A stretch of 64,000 nucleotides of DNA from Arthrobacter terrae (GCF_015708085.1 NZ_JADNYM010000026.1:1-64000), one strand, 5' to 3'; positions 26,310 through 35,657 are shown, numbered from the stretch's first letter. Numbers and translations are program-made. Notes: generated by a model from the sequence alone, not told the origin.

Positions 26310-27542
26310 CTACGGCCGCGGGAAATCGGTCCACGGTGGCGTCCATTCAGTAGCGGCGCTCCAGCGTGATACTGCCGGGAAGGCAACGTCCCTGAACCAC
26401 GGCTCCTTCGCATCGGCATAGGCACCGGTCCCCATGGCATCAGAGTGCTGTGCGGCGGCACCTCGCTTAGCAAACAGATATTCGGCACAGGACGAGGGAT
26501 TTGCCTGCAGCCAGTCCCGAAAGGCCAGCGCGAAAAGTGCGCCGGCGGATCCCTGCACTCTGACATGGACATTAGCCGGGCGCCCCGGGTCTGCCGAGGC
26601 ATGCAACCGCTTTTGCCACAGTGCCGGGTCCTGGTTCGGATCATGTGGCGTATCGTGCCAGTCGCCCGGCAGCCGGGGAAAGCCGGCGGCAGCCAAAGCC
26701 GGTGCCACTCGGTCAGCATCTGCCAGCGAACGGACGCGAACCTGCAGATCCAGCACATCCTTTGCGCGAAGGCCGGGCACCGCGGTGGAACCGATGTGGT
26801 CCACCGCCAGCACATCATCCGGGGCGGCCGCCATGATCCGTGCCGAGAGTCTGGCTGCCTGAGCCGGCCATTGCGGATTCGGCGGCACCAGTACTGCCGG
26901 TCCATCCCGGCGCGCCATCCTGCCGTGCCGCAGATTGTCCACAAAGGGCAGCAGCCGCTGCTCCCACAATTGATCCACCTGACGAAGCGCCGCTGCAGCC
27001 GTCCCGCTGTTATCGATGACGGCGTCGGCGGCAGCCAGCCGGTTCCCGCGCACGGCCTGCGCAGCGATCCGCGCCGCAGCATCTGCTTCGCTGAGCCCGC
27101 GGAGCGATACGATGCGGGCAATCTGCAGTTCAACCGGCGCATCCACCACCAGCACCAGGTGGAATGAGCTCCCCTGGCCCGTCTCCACCAGTAATGGAAT
27201 GTCCTGCACCACGATCGCATTATCGTTAGCCGCAGCGGCCGCCTCCATCAATTCCGCGGCACGGGAGCGGACCAGCGGATGGATGATGGCGTTCAAGGCG
27301 TCGCGCTCGGCGGAATCAGCAAAAATCAGCGCTCCAAGCGCCGCCCTGTCGAGCATGCCATCCGAGCCGACCACTCCCGGGCCGAACTGCCGCGCCACAG
27401 CCGCGAGCCCTTCGCTCCCGGGCGCCACCACTGATCGGGCCAGCACATCCGCATCAATCAGGACGGCACCCAGGCTGCGCAGATAACTGGACACCAGCGA
27501 CTTTCCGCTGGCAATCCCGCCGGTCAGACCAATTTTGAGCAT
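26310..27542 (-). CDS. coaE: Dephospho-CoA kinase fused to GrpB/UPF0157 domain
   Basis: This 410-aa protein joins CoaE (residues 1-195; P-loop GLTGGIASGKS, then DADVLAR and QDIPLLVE) to a GrpB-like nucleotidyltransferase-fold domain (about 225-405; DHIGSTAVPGL and DLQVRV). CoaE phosphorylates dephospho-CoA in the last step of coenzyme A synthesis. The same fusion is known in mycobacteria and other actinobacteria, where the GrpB part is dispensable for catalysis and may help folding or solubility. Its place between uvrB and rpsA matches the conserved actinobacterial order. Confidence 0.95.
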   Translation of the reverse strand: MLKIGLTGGIASGKSLVSSYLRSLGAVLIDADVLARSVVAPGSEGLAAVARQFGPGVVGSDGMLDRAALGALIFADSAERDALNAIIHPLVRSRAAELMEAAAAANDNAIVVQDIPLLVETGQGSSFHLVLVVDAPVELQIARIVSLRGLSEADAAARIAAQAVRGNRLAAADAVIDNSGTAAAALRQVDQLWEQRLLPFVDNLRHGRMARRDGPAVLVPPNPQWPAQAARLSARIMAAAPDDVLAVDHIGSTAVPGLRAKDVLDLQVRVRSLADADRVAPALAAAGFPRLPGDWHDTPHDPNQDPALWQKRLHASADPGRPANVHVRVQGSAGALFALAFRDWLQANPSSCAEYLFAKRGAAAQHSDAMGTGAYADAKEPWFRDVAFPAVSRWSAATEWTPPWTDFPRP

Positions 27543-27564
27543 ACTTACAGACTAAGCTGATCAG

Positions 27565-28287
27565 GTGAGCGTTCCCGCCAGTGCGCAGCCATCCAGCGCT
27601 GCCGCCGAGCCGGCGGAATACACCGTTCCTGCGGCCGGCCCGGAGTTCCGGCACGAACTGGTAATCAAGCGATCCCGCTTCATTACCGTGCTCCGCCGCG
27701 TGGAGACCGAAGACGCGGTCTCCGACATGCTTGGCTCACTACGCAAGGAATTCTACGACGCCCGCCACCATTGTTCTGCGCTGATTCTGGGTCCGGACCG
27801 GGATATCCAGCGCTCCAACGACGACGGCGAGCCGTCCGGAACCGCCGGCGCGCCAATGCTTGAGGTACTGCGCAGGCACGAAGCAGGCAGTAGGGACTCA
27901 AACGGCGCGGCAGCTGACCTCAGTGACGTGTGTGCCGTCGTCGTCAGGTATTTCGGCGGCGTGCTGCTCGGCGCCGGCGGTCTGGTCCGCGCGTACTCGT
28001 CCTCAGTTTCCCTAGCGCTGGACGCCGCCGACCTGGTGCGGCGGCAACGGCTTCGTCTGTTCACCCTCACTGCCAGCCACGCAGAAGCGGGGCGGCTAGA
28101 ACATGGGCTCCGCGCCGCCGGAATGACGCTTCGCGGGAGCAGCTACGGTCCAGCGGGTGTGCTGCTGGAAGTAGCTCTGCAAGACACACCCGAAGCCATC
28201 GCCGCCGCCACGCATCACCTCGCAGCGTTGTCAGCCGGTAAGGCGGTGCCGACCTTCGGCACAACGGCATGGGTAGACGTCAGCTGA
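27565..28287 (+). CDS. YigZ/IMPACT-family protein (UPF0029)
   Basis: This 240-aa protein starts at GTG 27565, divergent from coaE by 22 bases. It contains the family signature KRSRFITVLRRV, EFYDARHHCSA, DDGEPSGTAGAPMLEVL and VVRYFGGVLLGAGGLVRAY, then a C-terminal ferredoxin-like domain. YigZ proteins are linked to translation and the stringent response by their kinship to yeast YIH1/IMPACT, but the bacterial role is not settled. The N-terminal 25 residues (SAQPSSAAAEPAEY) are an unconserved extension. Confidence 0.9.
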   Translation: MSVPASAQPSSAAAEPAEYTVPAAGPEFRHELVIKRSRFITVLRRVETEDAVSDMLGSLRKEFYDARHHCSALILGPDRDIQRSNDDGEPSGTAGAPMLEVLRRHEAGSRDSNGAAADLSDVCAVVVRYFGGVLLGAGGLVRAYSSSVSLALDAADLVRRQRLRLFTLTASHAEAGRLEHGLRAAGMTLRGSSYGPAGVLLEVALQDTPEAIAAATHHLAALSAGKAVPTFGTTAWVDVS

Positions 28288-28447
28288 GTCCCCGGTTGCT
28301 GCCGGTATTGAGTCACCGGCGGAGGTCCCAGGCTGTGGACATTGTCCCGGGCGCGAATCCCGGCGGTTCACAAAGTTCAGGGTGTTGCATTTGCGCGGAT
28401 ACGCATACCGGACGCTTTCGTGGTGGGCCTCGGTCCTCGGCATGCAA

Positions 28448-28479
28448 AGAGGACCTCCGCCCGCGGGCGGAGGTCCTCT
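28448..28479. terminator. 32-bp perfect palindrome downstream of yigZ-like gene and rpsA
   Basis: The 16-base arm AGAGGACCTCCGCCCG is followed directly by its exact reverse complement, with no unpaired loop bases beyond those needed for turning. Outer bases (TGCA on both sides) extend the symmetry imperfectly. It lies between convergent genes, so a strong bidirectional terminator is likely even though no T-run follows. Confidence 0.6.
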
Positions 28480-28500
28480 CATTGCAAGTGCTGCGAATAC

Positions 28501-28622
28501 AAGTGCAGCGCTGCCGGGTCCCTACGTGGCGACGAAGTCGTTCGCGTTAGGGGCAGCGGTCCAAGTGCAGCGCTGCCGGGTCCCTACGTGGCGACGAAGT
28601 CGTTCGCGTTAGGGGCAGCGGT
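28501..28622. repeat. 62-bp tandem duplication next to rpsA
   Basis: The 60 bases at 28501-28560 recur exactly at 28563-28622, separated by CC. Each unit begins AAGTGCAGCGCTGCCGGG and ends GGGGCAGCGGT, so the ends (CGCTGCC and GGCAGCG) can pair and each unit can fold by itself. The second copy ends five bases before the rpsA stop codon. The rest of 28288-28500 has no gene. Confidence 0.8.
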
Positions 28623-28627
28623 GCACG

Positions 28628-30112
28628 CTAGTTGCCGGTGAGCTTTTCGCGCAGAGCCGCGAGTGCCTCATCGGAGGCCAGTGTGCCGGCACCCGACTCG
28701 GTAGCGACAGGCTCCGAGGAGTAGCTGGAGGAAGACGAGCCGGAGTCGCTTTCGCTGGTCGTCATGGCAGCCGCGACATCGTCGGCGGCGTGCTGGACAA
28801 CCTGCTTCTTGTGCGCTTCCCAGCGGGCCTGGGCATCAGCGTACTGCTGCTCCCAAACGGCGCGTTGCGTCTCGTAGCCCTCAAGCCACTCGTTGGACTC
28901 CGGGTCGAAGCCCTCCGGGTACTTGTAGTTGCCCTCTTCGTCGTACTCTGCAGCCATACCGTACAGTGCCGGGTCGAACTCGGTGCTGTCGGCGTCGACG
29001 CCGTCGTTGGCCTGCTTGAGCGAGAGCGAAATCCGGCGGCGTTCCAGGTCAATGTCGATGACCTTGACAAACAGCTCGTCGCCCACGGAAACAACCTGCT
29101 CGGCGAGCTCCACGTGGCGCACGGCCAGTTCGGAGATGTGCACCAAGCCCTCGATGCCGTCTTCGACGCGGACAAACGCGCCGAACGGAACCAGCTTGGT
29201 GACCTTACCGGGGACAACCTGACCCAGAGCGTGCGTCCGGGCGAACGTCTGCCACGGGTCTTCCTGCGTAGCCTTGAGCGAGAGCGAAACACGCTCGCGG
29301 TCCAGGTCCACCTCGAGCACCTCGACGGTGACTTCCTGGCCGACTTCGACGACCTCGGACGGGTGGTCGATGTGCTTCCAGGACAGTTCCGACACGTGCA
29401 CCAGACCGTCTACGCCGCCCAGGTCCACGAAGGCACCGAAGTTGACGATGGAGGAAACGACGCCGGGACGGACCTGGCCCTTTTCCAGCTTGTTGAGGAA
29501 CGTGGAACGAACCTCGGACTGGGTCTGCTCGAGCCAGGCACGGCGGGACAGGACCACGTTGTTGCGGTTCTTGTCCAGCTCGATGATCTTGGCTTCGATC
29601 TTCTGACCGATGTACGGAGCCAGGTCGCGGACGCGGCGCATCTCGACCAGGGAAGCGGGCAGGAAGCCGCGCAGACCGATGTCGAGGATAAGCCCACCCT
29701 TGACAACCTCGATGACGGTACCGGTGACGACGCCGTCCTCTTCCTTGACCTTCTCGATGTCTCCCCAGGCACGCTCGTACTGCGCGCGCTTCTTGGAGAG
29801 GATCAGGCGGCCTTCTTTGTCTTCCTTGGTCAGCACCAACGCTTCGACGAGATCGCCAACGGAAACAACGTCTCCGGGATCAACGTCGTGCTTGATGGAC
29901 AATTCGCGGGAAGGGATGACGCCTTCGGTCTTGTAACCGATGTCGAGCAGAACTTCGTCGCGGTCAACCTTGACGACGGTGCCTTCAACAAGATCTCCGT
30001 CGTTGAAGTACTTAATGGTGGCGTCAACAGCTGCGAGGAAGTCCTCAGCCGACCCGATGTCGTTAATGGCGACAACGGGGGTACTGGTCTTCTCGGGGGT
30101 CGTGATGGTCAT
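28628..30112 (-). CDS. rpsA: 30S ribosomal protein S1
   Basis: This 494-aa protein has four S1 RNA-binding domains: EGTVVKVDRDEVLLDIGYK (about 40-110), VTGTVIEVVKGGLILDIG (130-200), RPGVVSSIVNFGAFVDLG (215-285) and VPGKVTKLVPFGAFVRVE (300-370). An acidic, Ser-rich C-terminal extension follows (ESDSGSSSSSYSSE), as usual in actinobacteria, where S1 is shorter than the six-domain proteobacterial form. S1 helps the ribosome bind mRNA. The gene follows the Eis-like gene after a 124-base gap that carries its own promoter. Confidence 0.97.
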   Translation of the reverse strand: MTITTPEKTSTPVVAINDIGSAEDFLAAVDATIKYFNDGDLVEGTVVKVDRDEVLLDIGYKTEGVIPSRELSIKHDVDPGDVVSVGDLVEALVLTKEDKEGRLILSKKRAQYERAWGDIEKVKEEDGVVTGTVIEVVKGGLILDIGLRGFLPASLVEMRRVRDLAPYIGQKIEAKIIELDKNRNNVVLSRRAWLEQTQSEVRSTFLNKLEKGQVRPGVVSSIVNFGAFVDLGGVDGLVHVSELSWKHIDHPSEVVEVGQEVTVEVLEVDLDRERVSLSLKATQEDPWQTFARTHALGQVVPGKVTKLVPFGAFVRVEDGIEGLVHISELAVRHVELAEQVVSVGDELFVKVIDIDLERRRISLSLKQANDGVDADSTEFDPALYGMAAEYDEEGNYKYPEGFDPESNEWLEGYETQRAVWEQQYADAQARWEAHKKQVVQHAADDVAAAMTTSESDSGSSSSSYSSEPVATESGAGTLASDEALAALREKLTGN

Positions 30113-30175
30113 GTAGTAGGGGCTCCGATGTGGATAGGATGAATAGTCGTTTATGTGCGCACTACGCGCCTATTT

Positions 30176-30204
30176 AGTCTAGTCACTTCGCTAATCGAAG
30201 GCAA
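30176..30204 (-). promoter_or_regulatory. rpsA promoter
   Basis: On the minus strand TTGCCT (30204-30199) and TAGACT (30181-30176) are separated by 17 bases and match the -35/-10 of a housekeeping promoter. The rpsA start lies 64 bases downstream of the -10, leaving a short leader. Confidence 0.6.
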
Positions 30205-30236
30205 AAACCGGACGCCGGCGACGGGTCACACACCGT

Positions 30237-31553
30237 CTAAAAGTCGGTCAGGGAGTGCGCGGGTACGGGTGCCGCAAATACAGCGTCGACGGCGGCCGCC
30301 CCGCCGGTGCGCAGCTCGCCCACCGTGCCGGCTGCCAGCAGGGTCTGTGCGCTGACTCCGGCCAGATACAACTGCGCCAGCTCCGCTGCGCCTAATTCCA
30401 GGTCCGCCGGTTCACTTGCGGGCAGTTCCGTAACGGTTCCGACGCCGTCGAGCGTGTGCAGCCGGTAAACACCGCCGGCAAAACCGAGTGCGTCCATCAC
30501 CTTTAGTGTCACAGTGCCGTCCAGCCAGTAGTGCCGGGCCTGCAGAGCCGCCGTCGTGTCAAGGATCCGAAGCCACAGATGATCCTCTACCTCTGTGACC
30601 TGGTAACGCCGCTTGTCCGCCAGAGCCCAGGGCAGCGGATCGGCCATCGGAACGCCCTCCCGGCGGATCCGCTGCACCAAATCCACTGAGCCCAGGAACT
30701 GCCATAGGGCCAGGTGGGCGGCATGGTCCGCAGCCAGTAGATCGATCACCTTCAGGGTGGCCGGCGTTTCAGTCTCCAGCACACGGTAGGACACATAGCC
30801 CTCGCATTTTCCGTCCTGGCCGTAATACAACGCCGCCCGCACGGTCCTATCCCGGCCGGGCTTGCCATAATTCCAGTAACCGGACACCCGGTAGCGGTAG
30901 GAGTCCTGCCGGCCAATCGACCCGAAGGTACCCGCGTGGACACGGTTAAAAATCCGGGGCTCCAGCTCCCGCAATACGCCCGGCTCCGCGATTTCCACGA
31001 TTCCGCGGCCCGGCTGCGCCGACTTGAGCGCAAAACCGTGGCTGCTGTCCACCTCGATAGTGGCGGCATGAGTGGCCGCGCCAAACCCAAAGCGACCATA
31101 GATGGTGGCTTCGGACGCCGTCAGCGCGGCGATCGCGAGCCCGTCGGCTTTGGCACGGCGAAGGTCGGCAGTGATGATGGTGCGCAGCAGCCCGCGCCGC
31201 CGGTGCGTGGGCCGGACCGTTACAGCGCTGATCAGATGCGCCGGCAGCAGCTTGCCGGCTCCTACATTGACCGTCTTGCGGTAACTGGCATAGGTGGCCA
31301 CCGGGTAGTCAGCGTCCCAGGCTCCGTCCAGGGCTGACGCTGCATAAGCGCCGGTGTGGATCCGCCCGTCCTTTTCCTCGGACGTCAAAGATTTTTCGAT
31401 GTCCAGGTCTTCCGGCGCGCCGGCATGAAAGCCAAAGGCAACGGCCTCCGTCCACTTCGCCGAGGCCGGTTCAACGCCGTCGGCAGCGGACTTCGCCGGG
31501 AAGCTGCGGATCTGATAGGGAAATTCTTCGGTCGGTTCCGCAATGATTGTCAC
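30237..31553 (-). CDS. Eis-like GNAT N-acetyltransferase
   Basis: The GTG at 31553 (GGAA six bases upstream) is preferred because upstream codons overlap the divergent gene and look non-coding. The 438-aa protein has the three-part Eis layout: an N-terminal GNAT domain with SAVTVRPTHRRRGLLRTIIT (acetyl-CoA loop RRRGLL), a second GNAT-like domain, and a C-terminal SCP2-like domain (DGTVTLKVMDALGFAGGVYRL). Eis relatives acetylate amines, including aminoglycosides and lysine side chains. Which substrate applies here cannot be told. Confidence 0.85.
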   Translation of the reverse strand: MTIIAEPTEEFPYQIRSFPAKSAADGVEPASAKWTEAVAFGFHAGAPEDLDIEKSLTSEEKDGRIHTGAYAASALDGAWDADYPVATYASYRKTVNVGAGKLLPAHLISAVTVRPTHRRRGLLRTIITADLRRAKADGLAIAALTASEATIYGRFGFGAATHAATIEVDSSHGFALKSAQPGRGIVEIAEPGVLRELEPRIFNRVHAGTFGSIGRQDSYRYRVSGYWNYGKPGRDRTVRAALYYGQDGKCEGYVSYRVLETETPATLKVIDLLAADHAAHLALWQFLGSVDLVQRIRREGVPMADPLPWALADKRRYQVTEVEDHLWLRILDTTAALQARHYWLDGTVTLKVMDALGFAGGVYRLHTLDGVGTVTELPASEPADLELGAAELAQLYLAGVSAQTLLAAGTVGELRTGGAAAVDAVFAAPVPAHSLTDF

Positions 31554-31609
31554 AGTTTCCAAGCGTAGAGGAGACTGAGCCTGTCCCGCCAGCGGGCATA
31601 ATTCACTGC

Positions 31610-32368
31610 GTGGACAATTCAACTCTGCTGAACACCGGGCCGGTGAGCTGGGTCCTGCTGGCGGTTCTGCTGGCTCTCGCCACGATGGTGTGGCGCGCTG
31701 CCTTGGGCCGCCGTGCGCGGGAGATTGTCATTGCCGGTCTGCGGGCGCTCGTTCAGCTCGCCGTCGTGGCACTGTTGATCTCCCGGATGGCCGGGCATCC
31801 AGAGCTCGCCTTGGGGTTTGTTGCGCTGATGTTTACCGTGGCGGTATGGACGTCCGGGCACCGCGTTGCGCCATCGGGACGGTGGTGGCTCGCCGGCATC
31901 CCGATAATCGGAGGCGTACTGCCGACGGCGGCACTTATGTTCCTCAGCTCGGTTCTGCCGTGGAACGCGCTGGCCATAATAGCAGTTCTGGGCCAGCAGA
32001 TTGGCTCAGCGATGGCCAGCACAACACTTACCGGGCGCCGGGTAGAGGATGAGCTGATCGTGCGCCGCGGCGAAGTGGAAGCCGGCGTGGCACTGGGTTT
32101 TCTCTGGTCCGAGGCACGATCTATGGTCGCGAAGCCGGTGGCCGGCGAAGCCGTGCTTCCCAGCATTGACCAGACCCGGACCTCGGGCCTGGTCACGCTG
32201 CCAGGTACCTTCGTTGGCCTAATTCTAGGCGGGGCCAGCCCCCTCGACGCCGGTCTGATTCAGCTGCTGGTGCTCATTTCCCTGTTGCTGGTGAACACCT
32301 CAGCGGCCTGGGTCACCATGCTGCTGAGCACCCGGGGTGCATGGCAGCATGAGACAGCCGACCGCTAG
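31610..32368 (+). CDS. FetB-like ABC transporter permease
   Basis: The start GTG 31610 (MDNSTLLN) is chosen because it begins a normal N-terminus ahead of the first TM segment (VSWVLLAVLLALATMVW). The 252-aa protein has about six TM segments and the family motif GLVTLPGTFVGLILGGASPL near its C-terminus, plus GQQIGSAMASTTLTGRRVEDEL, as in FetB/YbbM permeases. In E. coli FetB works with FetA in iron export. No ATPase gene is adjacent here, so the partner must be elsewhere. The gene is convergent with polA and divergent from the Eis-like gene. Confidence 0.85.
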   Translation: MDNSTLLNTGPVSWVLLAVLLALATMVWRAALGRRAREIVIAGLRALVQLAVVALLISRMAGHPELALGFVALMFTVAVWTSGHRVAPSGRWWLAGIPIIGGVLPTAALMFLSSVLPWNALAIIAVLGQQIGSAMASTTLTGRRVEDELIVRRGEVEAGVALGFLWSEARSMVAKPVAGEAVLPSIDQTRTSGLVTLPGTFVGLILGGASPLDAGLIQLLVLISLLLVNTSAAWVTMLLSTRGAWQHETADR

Positions 32369-32406
32369 TGCCCGGCCTCGTGCCCGCTAGTGCCCGGCCT
32401 CGTGCC
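32363..32406. repeat. 22-bp tandem duplication across the convergent ends of the permease gene and polA
   Basis: CGCTAGTGCCCGGCCTCGTG plus CC occurs at 32363-32384 and again at 32385-32406, exactly. The first copy contains the permease stop codon and the second the polA stop codon, so the duplication separates two genes that would otherwise overlap at their 3' ends. Confidence 0.8.
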
Positions 32407-35155
32407 AGCTGACGCCGGCGCCGACGTGGACATCCAGCGGCACGGAAAGCTCCGCCGCCTGGCCCATCTGCGCCACCACCAGCTTCTCTACCTCCTCGCG
32501 CTCCCCGGGCGCGACCTCCAGCACCAATTCATCGTGAACCTGCAGCAGCATACGCGAGGATAGCTGCTGTGCCCGCAGCGCCCCATCCACGCCCAGCATG
32601 GCTTTCTTAATAATGTCCGCAGCTGACCCTTGAATGGGCGCGTTAAGCGCGGCCCGTTCCGCCATTTCCCGCAGCTGCCGGTGATCGCTGGAAAGATCCG
32701 GCAGATAGCGGCGGCGGCCCTCGATCGTGGCCGTAAAGCCGTCGCTCCTTGCCTGCTCCACCACGCCGCGAAGGTAATCCCGCACCGCACCGAACCGGTC
32801 GAAGTAGTCCTTCATGAGCGTGCGCGCCTCGTCCACGGAAACGCCCAGCTGCTTGGACAGGCCGAACGAACTCAAACCGTAGACCAGGCCATAGGACATC
32901 GCCTTGACCTTCGAACGCATGGCGCTGGTGACATCCTCGGTGGCGACGTGAAAGACGTGCGAACCCACGAACCGGTGCAGGTCCTCACCCTCCCGGAACG
33001 CCTGAATCAGGCTCTGGTCTCCCGAAAGATGGGCCATTATACGCATTTCGATCTGTGAATAATCCGCCGTCAGCAGCGTTTCATACCCTTCCCCCACCAC
33101 AAATACCTCGCGGATCCGGCGGCCTTCTTCACTTCTGATCGGAATATTCTGCAAATTTGGATTAGTGGAGGAAAGCCGCCCGGTTGCCGCCACATTCTGT
33201 GCGTACGTGGTGTGGATCCGGCCATCCTCGGCGGTTGCCTTGTTCAGGCCCTCCACCGTTTGCCGCAGTTTCGACGCATCACGGTATGCCTGAAGCTGGA
33301 GCAGGAAAGGATGCCCGGTCTTCACCGCCAAATCCGCCAAGGCATCCGCATCCGTGGAAAACCCTGTCTTGATTTTTTTCGTTTTCGGCATGCCAAGTTC
33401 ATCAAACAGCACGGTCTGCAGCTGCTTCGGCGAGCCAAGATTGACCTCGTGGCCGATCGCTTCAAAGGCCGCGGCCTGGGCGGCGCTGATGGTGGCGCTG
33501 AAGTCGCCCAGCAGCCGGTCAAGTTTCGGGGACGAGACCGCGATTCCGGCCATCTCCATCCCGGCCAGCACCTTCGCCAGCGGAAGCTCAAGTTCGCCCA
33601 GGAGTTTGTTGGCGCCGCGCTCCAGCAGCTGGCCGACAAAGTGCTCGCTGAGCTGAAGAGTCACGTACGCTTTCAGCACGGCATCCGCCGCCGTCGTATC
33701 TTCCAGTTCCAGCTCCAATTGACCGCTGGCATCGGCACCTGACCCGCCCACCGTGACCTTCAAATGCACTTGGCTCAGGTCGGCCAGGTCGTAGCTGCGC
33801 CGATCCGGCTGGATCAGGTAAGCAGAGAGAGCCGTGTCATCGACGATGCCGGCAAGTTCCAGTCCTCGTGCACAAAGTGCCTTGTATACTGACTTGAAAT
33901 CGTGGACGGCCTTCGGTGCATCCTGGCTGCCCAACCAGTCCCCGAGAGCGGCATCGGCAGCGGCGTCGAGGCCGGCTAACCCGACGTAAGCCGCCGCACT
34001 GTTGGTGGAAAAAGCAAGGCCGACGGCGTCAGGCCCGGCGGCGCTGAGCCCGGCGGCTGCTCCGTCAGTGACCAGGGCCAACCCTACGGTGGCTTCGTTT
34101 GTTTCGGTGAACCATGTTCTTAGCTCAGCGGCACTGCGCAGGGTGTTGTGCACCGGCGGGGTGTGGCCGTCGTTCTCGACAACTTCCGCCTCTTCCTCGA
34201 AAAGGTCAAAGAGGCGTTTGCGCAGTGTGTTGAACTGCAAAGCATCAAACAGCTCCTCAATGTCGCCGCGGTCCGGACGCTGAAGCACCATTGCTTCCAG
34301 TTGCACCGGCAACTGAAGATCGCGCAGCAGGTGGTTCAACCTGCGGTTGCGCTTGACGCTTTCCTCGTGTTCGCGCAGCGCATCACCGACTTTGCCGCCG
34401 ATGGACCCGATATTCGCCAGAATGCCGTCCAATCCGCCGTACAGGTTTATCCACTTGGCCGCGGTCTTCGGCCCGACACCGGGTACCCCTGGCAGATTGT
34501 CCGCGCTCTCCCCCACCAGTGCGGCAAGATCGGAATACCTGTCCGGGCGGACAAAATACTTCGCCTCCACGGCGGCGGCATCCATCGGCGGGATGTCGGA
34601 AATTCCCTTTTTCGGATACAGCACGGAGACCTTGTCCGTGATGAGCTGGAACGCGTCCCGGTCCCCGGAAACCACCAGAACGTCCCACGCAGCGGCCTCA
34701 CCCTGCGCCGCCAAGGTGGCAATGATGTCATCCGCCTCGTAACCGTCCAGCGAAATGGTGGGAATCCGCATGGCATCCATCACCTTGATGATCAGATCAA
34801 CCTGGCCGTGGAATTCTTCCGGGGTCTTGGACCGGCCGGCCTTGTACTCGGTATATTCGACCGAGCGGAAGGTTGGCGTGTCCAGATCAAAGGCGACAAC
34901 CACATGAGTCGGTTTGTGCTGGCGGATCATGGTCAACAGCATCGAAGTGAACCCATAGACGGCATTGGTATGCTGGCCCGTATCCGTGGAGAAGTTTTCG
35001 GCTGGCAGAGCATAGAATGCCCGGAACGCCATTGAGTGGCCGTCAATGACCAGCAGACGGCCCGGATCTGAACCGGCCGGAATGGCCACCGGTGCCACGT
35101 CGGATGCTGCCTGCTGTGCCGTTGCCTCAGGGGCCGTTTTGGTAGTTTCGCTCAC
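32387..35155 (-). CDS. polA: DNA polymerase I
   Basis: A full-length Pol I of about 922 aa, counting from GTG 35155 (SETTKTAPEA), which is preferred since upstream starts overlap the divergent thioesterase gene. The N-terminal 5' nuclease shows LLVIDGHSMAFRAFYALP and DGYEADDIIATL. A middle domain in the 3'-5' exonuclease position lacks clear catalytic acidic motifs, as in other actinobacterial Pol I. The polymerase domain has TADYSQIEMRIMAHLSGD (motif A), KVKAMSYGLVYGLSSFGL (motif B) and LLQVHDELVLEV (motif C). It fills gaps in Okazaki processing and excision repair. Confidence 0.97.
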   Translation of the reverse strand: MSETTKTAPEATAQQAASDVAPVAIPAGSDPGRLLVIDGHSMAFRAFYALPAENFSTDTGQHTNAVYGFTSMLLTMIRQHKPTHVVVAFDLDTPTFRSVEYTEYKAGRSKTPEEFHGQVDLIIKVMDAMRIPTISLDGYEADDIIATLAAQGEAAAWDVLVVSGDRDAFQLITDKVSVLYPKKGISDIPPMDAAAVEAKYFVRPDRYSDLAALVGESADNLPGVPGVGPKTAAKWINLYGGLDGILANIGSIGGKVGDALREHEESVKRNRRLNHLLRDLQLPVQLEAMVLQRPDRGDIEELFDALQFNTLRKRLFDLFEEEAEVVENDGHTPPVHNTLRSAAELRTWFTETNEATVGLALVTDGAAAGLSAAGPDAVGLAFSTNSAAAYVGLAGLDAAADAALGDWLGSQDAPKAVHDFKSVYKALCARGLELAGIVDDTALSAYLIQPDRRSYDLADLSQVHLKVTVGGSGADASGQLELELEDTTAADAVLKAYVTLQLSEHFVGQLLERGANKLLGELELPLAKVLAGMEMAGIAVSSPKLDRLLGDFSATISAAQAAAFEAIGHEVNLGSPKQLQTVLFDELGMPKTKKIKTGFSTDADALADLAVKTGHPFLLQLQAYRDASKLRQTVEGLNKATAEDGRIHTTYAQNVAATGRLSSTNPNLQNIPIRSEEGRRIREVFVVGEGYETLLTADYSQIEMRIMAHLSGDQSLIQAFREGEDLHRFVGSHVFHVATEDVTSAMRSKVKAMSYGLVYGLSSFGLSKQLGVSVDEARTLMKDYFDRFGAVRDYLRGVVEQARSDGFTATIEGRRRYLPDLSSDHRQLREMAERAALNAPIQGSAADIIKKAMLGVDGALRAQQLSSRMLLQVHDELVLEVAPGEREEVEKLVVAQMGQAAELSVPLDVHVGAGVSWHEAGH

Positions 35156-35174
35156 AGGTGCCAGCCTAGTCATC

Positions 35175-35657
35175 ATGACCGACAAACTCACACCGAACCC
35201 ATTTGCCGCGGCGCTGCGGGCGGCAGGCGTCCCGGAGGAAATGCATGACTGGCTCAGTAGCTATGGGATCGGCGCGCTGGTAGAGAAGATGGGCATCCAC
35301 TTCCAGCAGATCAGCGCGCAGCATTCGGTAGCCACGATGCCGGTCGAGGGGAACACTCAGGTGGCAGGGATCCTGCACGGCGGCTCACATTTGGTGCTGG
35401 CGGAAACGCTGGGCTCGTTTTCCGCCGGGGTGCACGCCGGCGCCGGGGGCCAGGCGCTGGGAATCGAGATCGGAGCCACGCACCACCGCAGTGTGGCAGC
35501 GGGACTCGTCACGGGCACCTGCACGGCCATCCATTTGGGCCGCTCATTGGCGACCCATGAAATCATCATGCGGGACGAAGCCGGCCGTCGCCTTTCCACC
35601 GCCCGGATCACCAATATGATTCGGTCGAAGCCGGAAACTTACGTGCCGCTGAAGTAG
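35175..35657 (+). CDS. PaaI-type hotdog thioesterase
   Basis: The ATG at 35175 (TDKLTPNPFAAAL) is chosen. It lies 19 bases from the polA start on the opposite strand. The 160-aa protein has the hotdog fold with VAGILHGGSHLVLAETLGS, whose HGG and following acidic residue mark the PaaI/YbdB-type active site, and GIEIGATHHRSVAAG with TGTCTAIHLGRS in the later strands. Such enzymes hydrolyse aryl- or acyl-CoA thioesters. The divergent position next to polA is common in actinobacteria. The exact substrate is not evident. Confidence 0.9.
   Translation: MTDKLTPNPFAAALRAAGVPEEMHDWLSSYGIGALVEKMGIHFQQISAQHSVATMPVEGNTQVAGILHGGSHLVLAETLGSFSAGVHAGAGGQALGIEIGATHHRSVAAGLVTGTCTAIHLGRSLATHEIIMRDEAGRRLSTARITNMIRSKPETYVPLK

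Noticed and set aside
28790-30142. 450-codon open frame opposite rpsA
   Set aside because: Its repetitive Asp/Leu/Val composition is the complement of the S1 repeats; rpsA itself is unmistakable.
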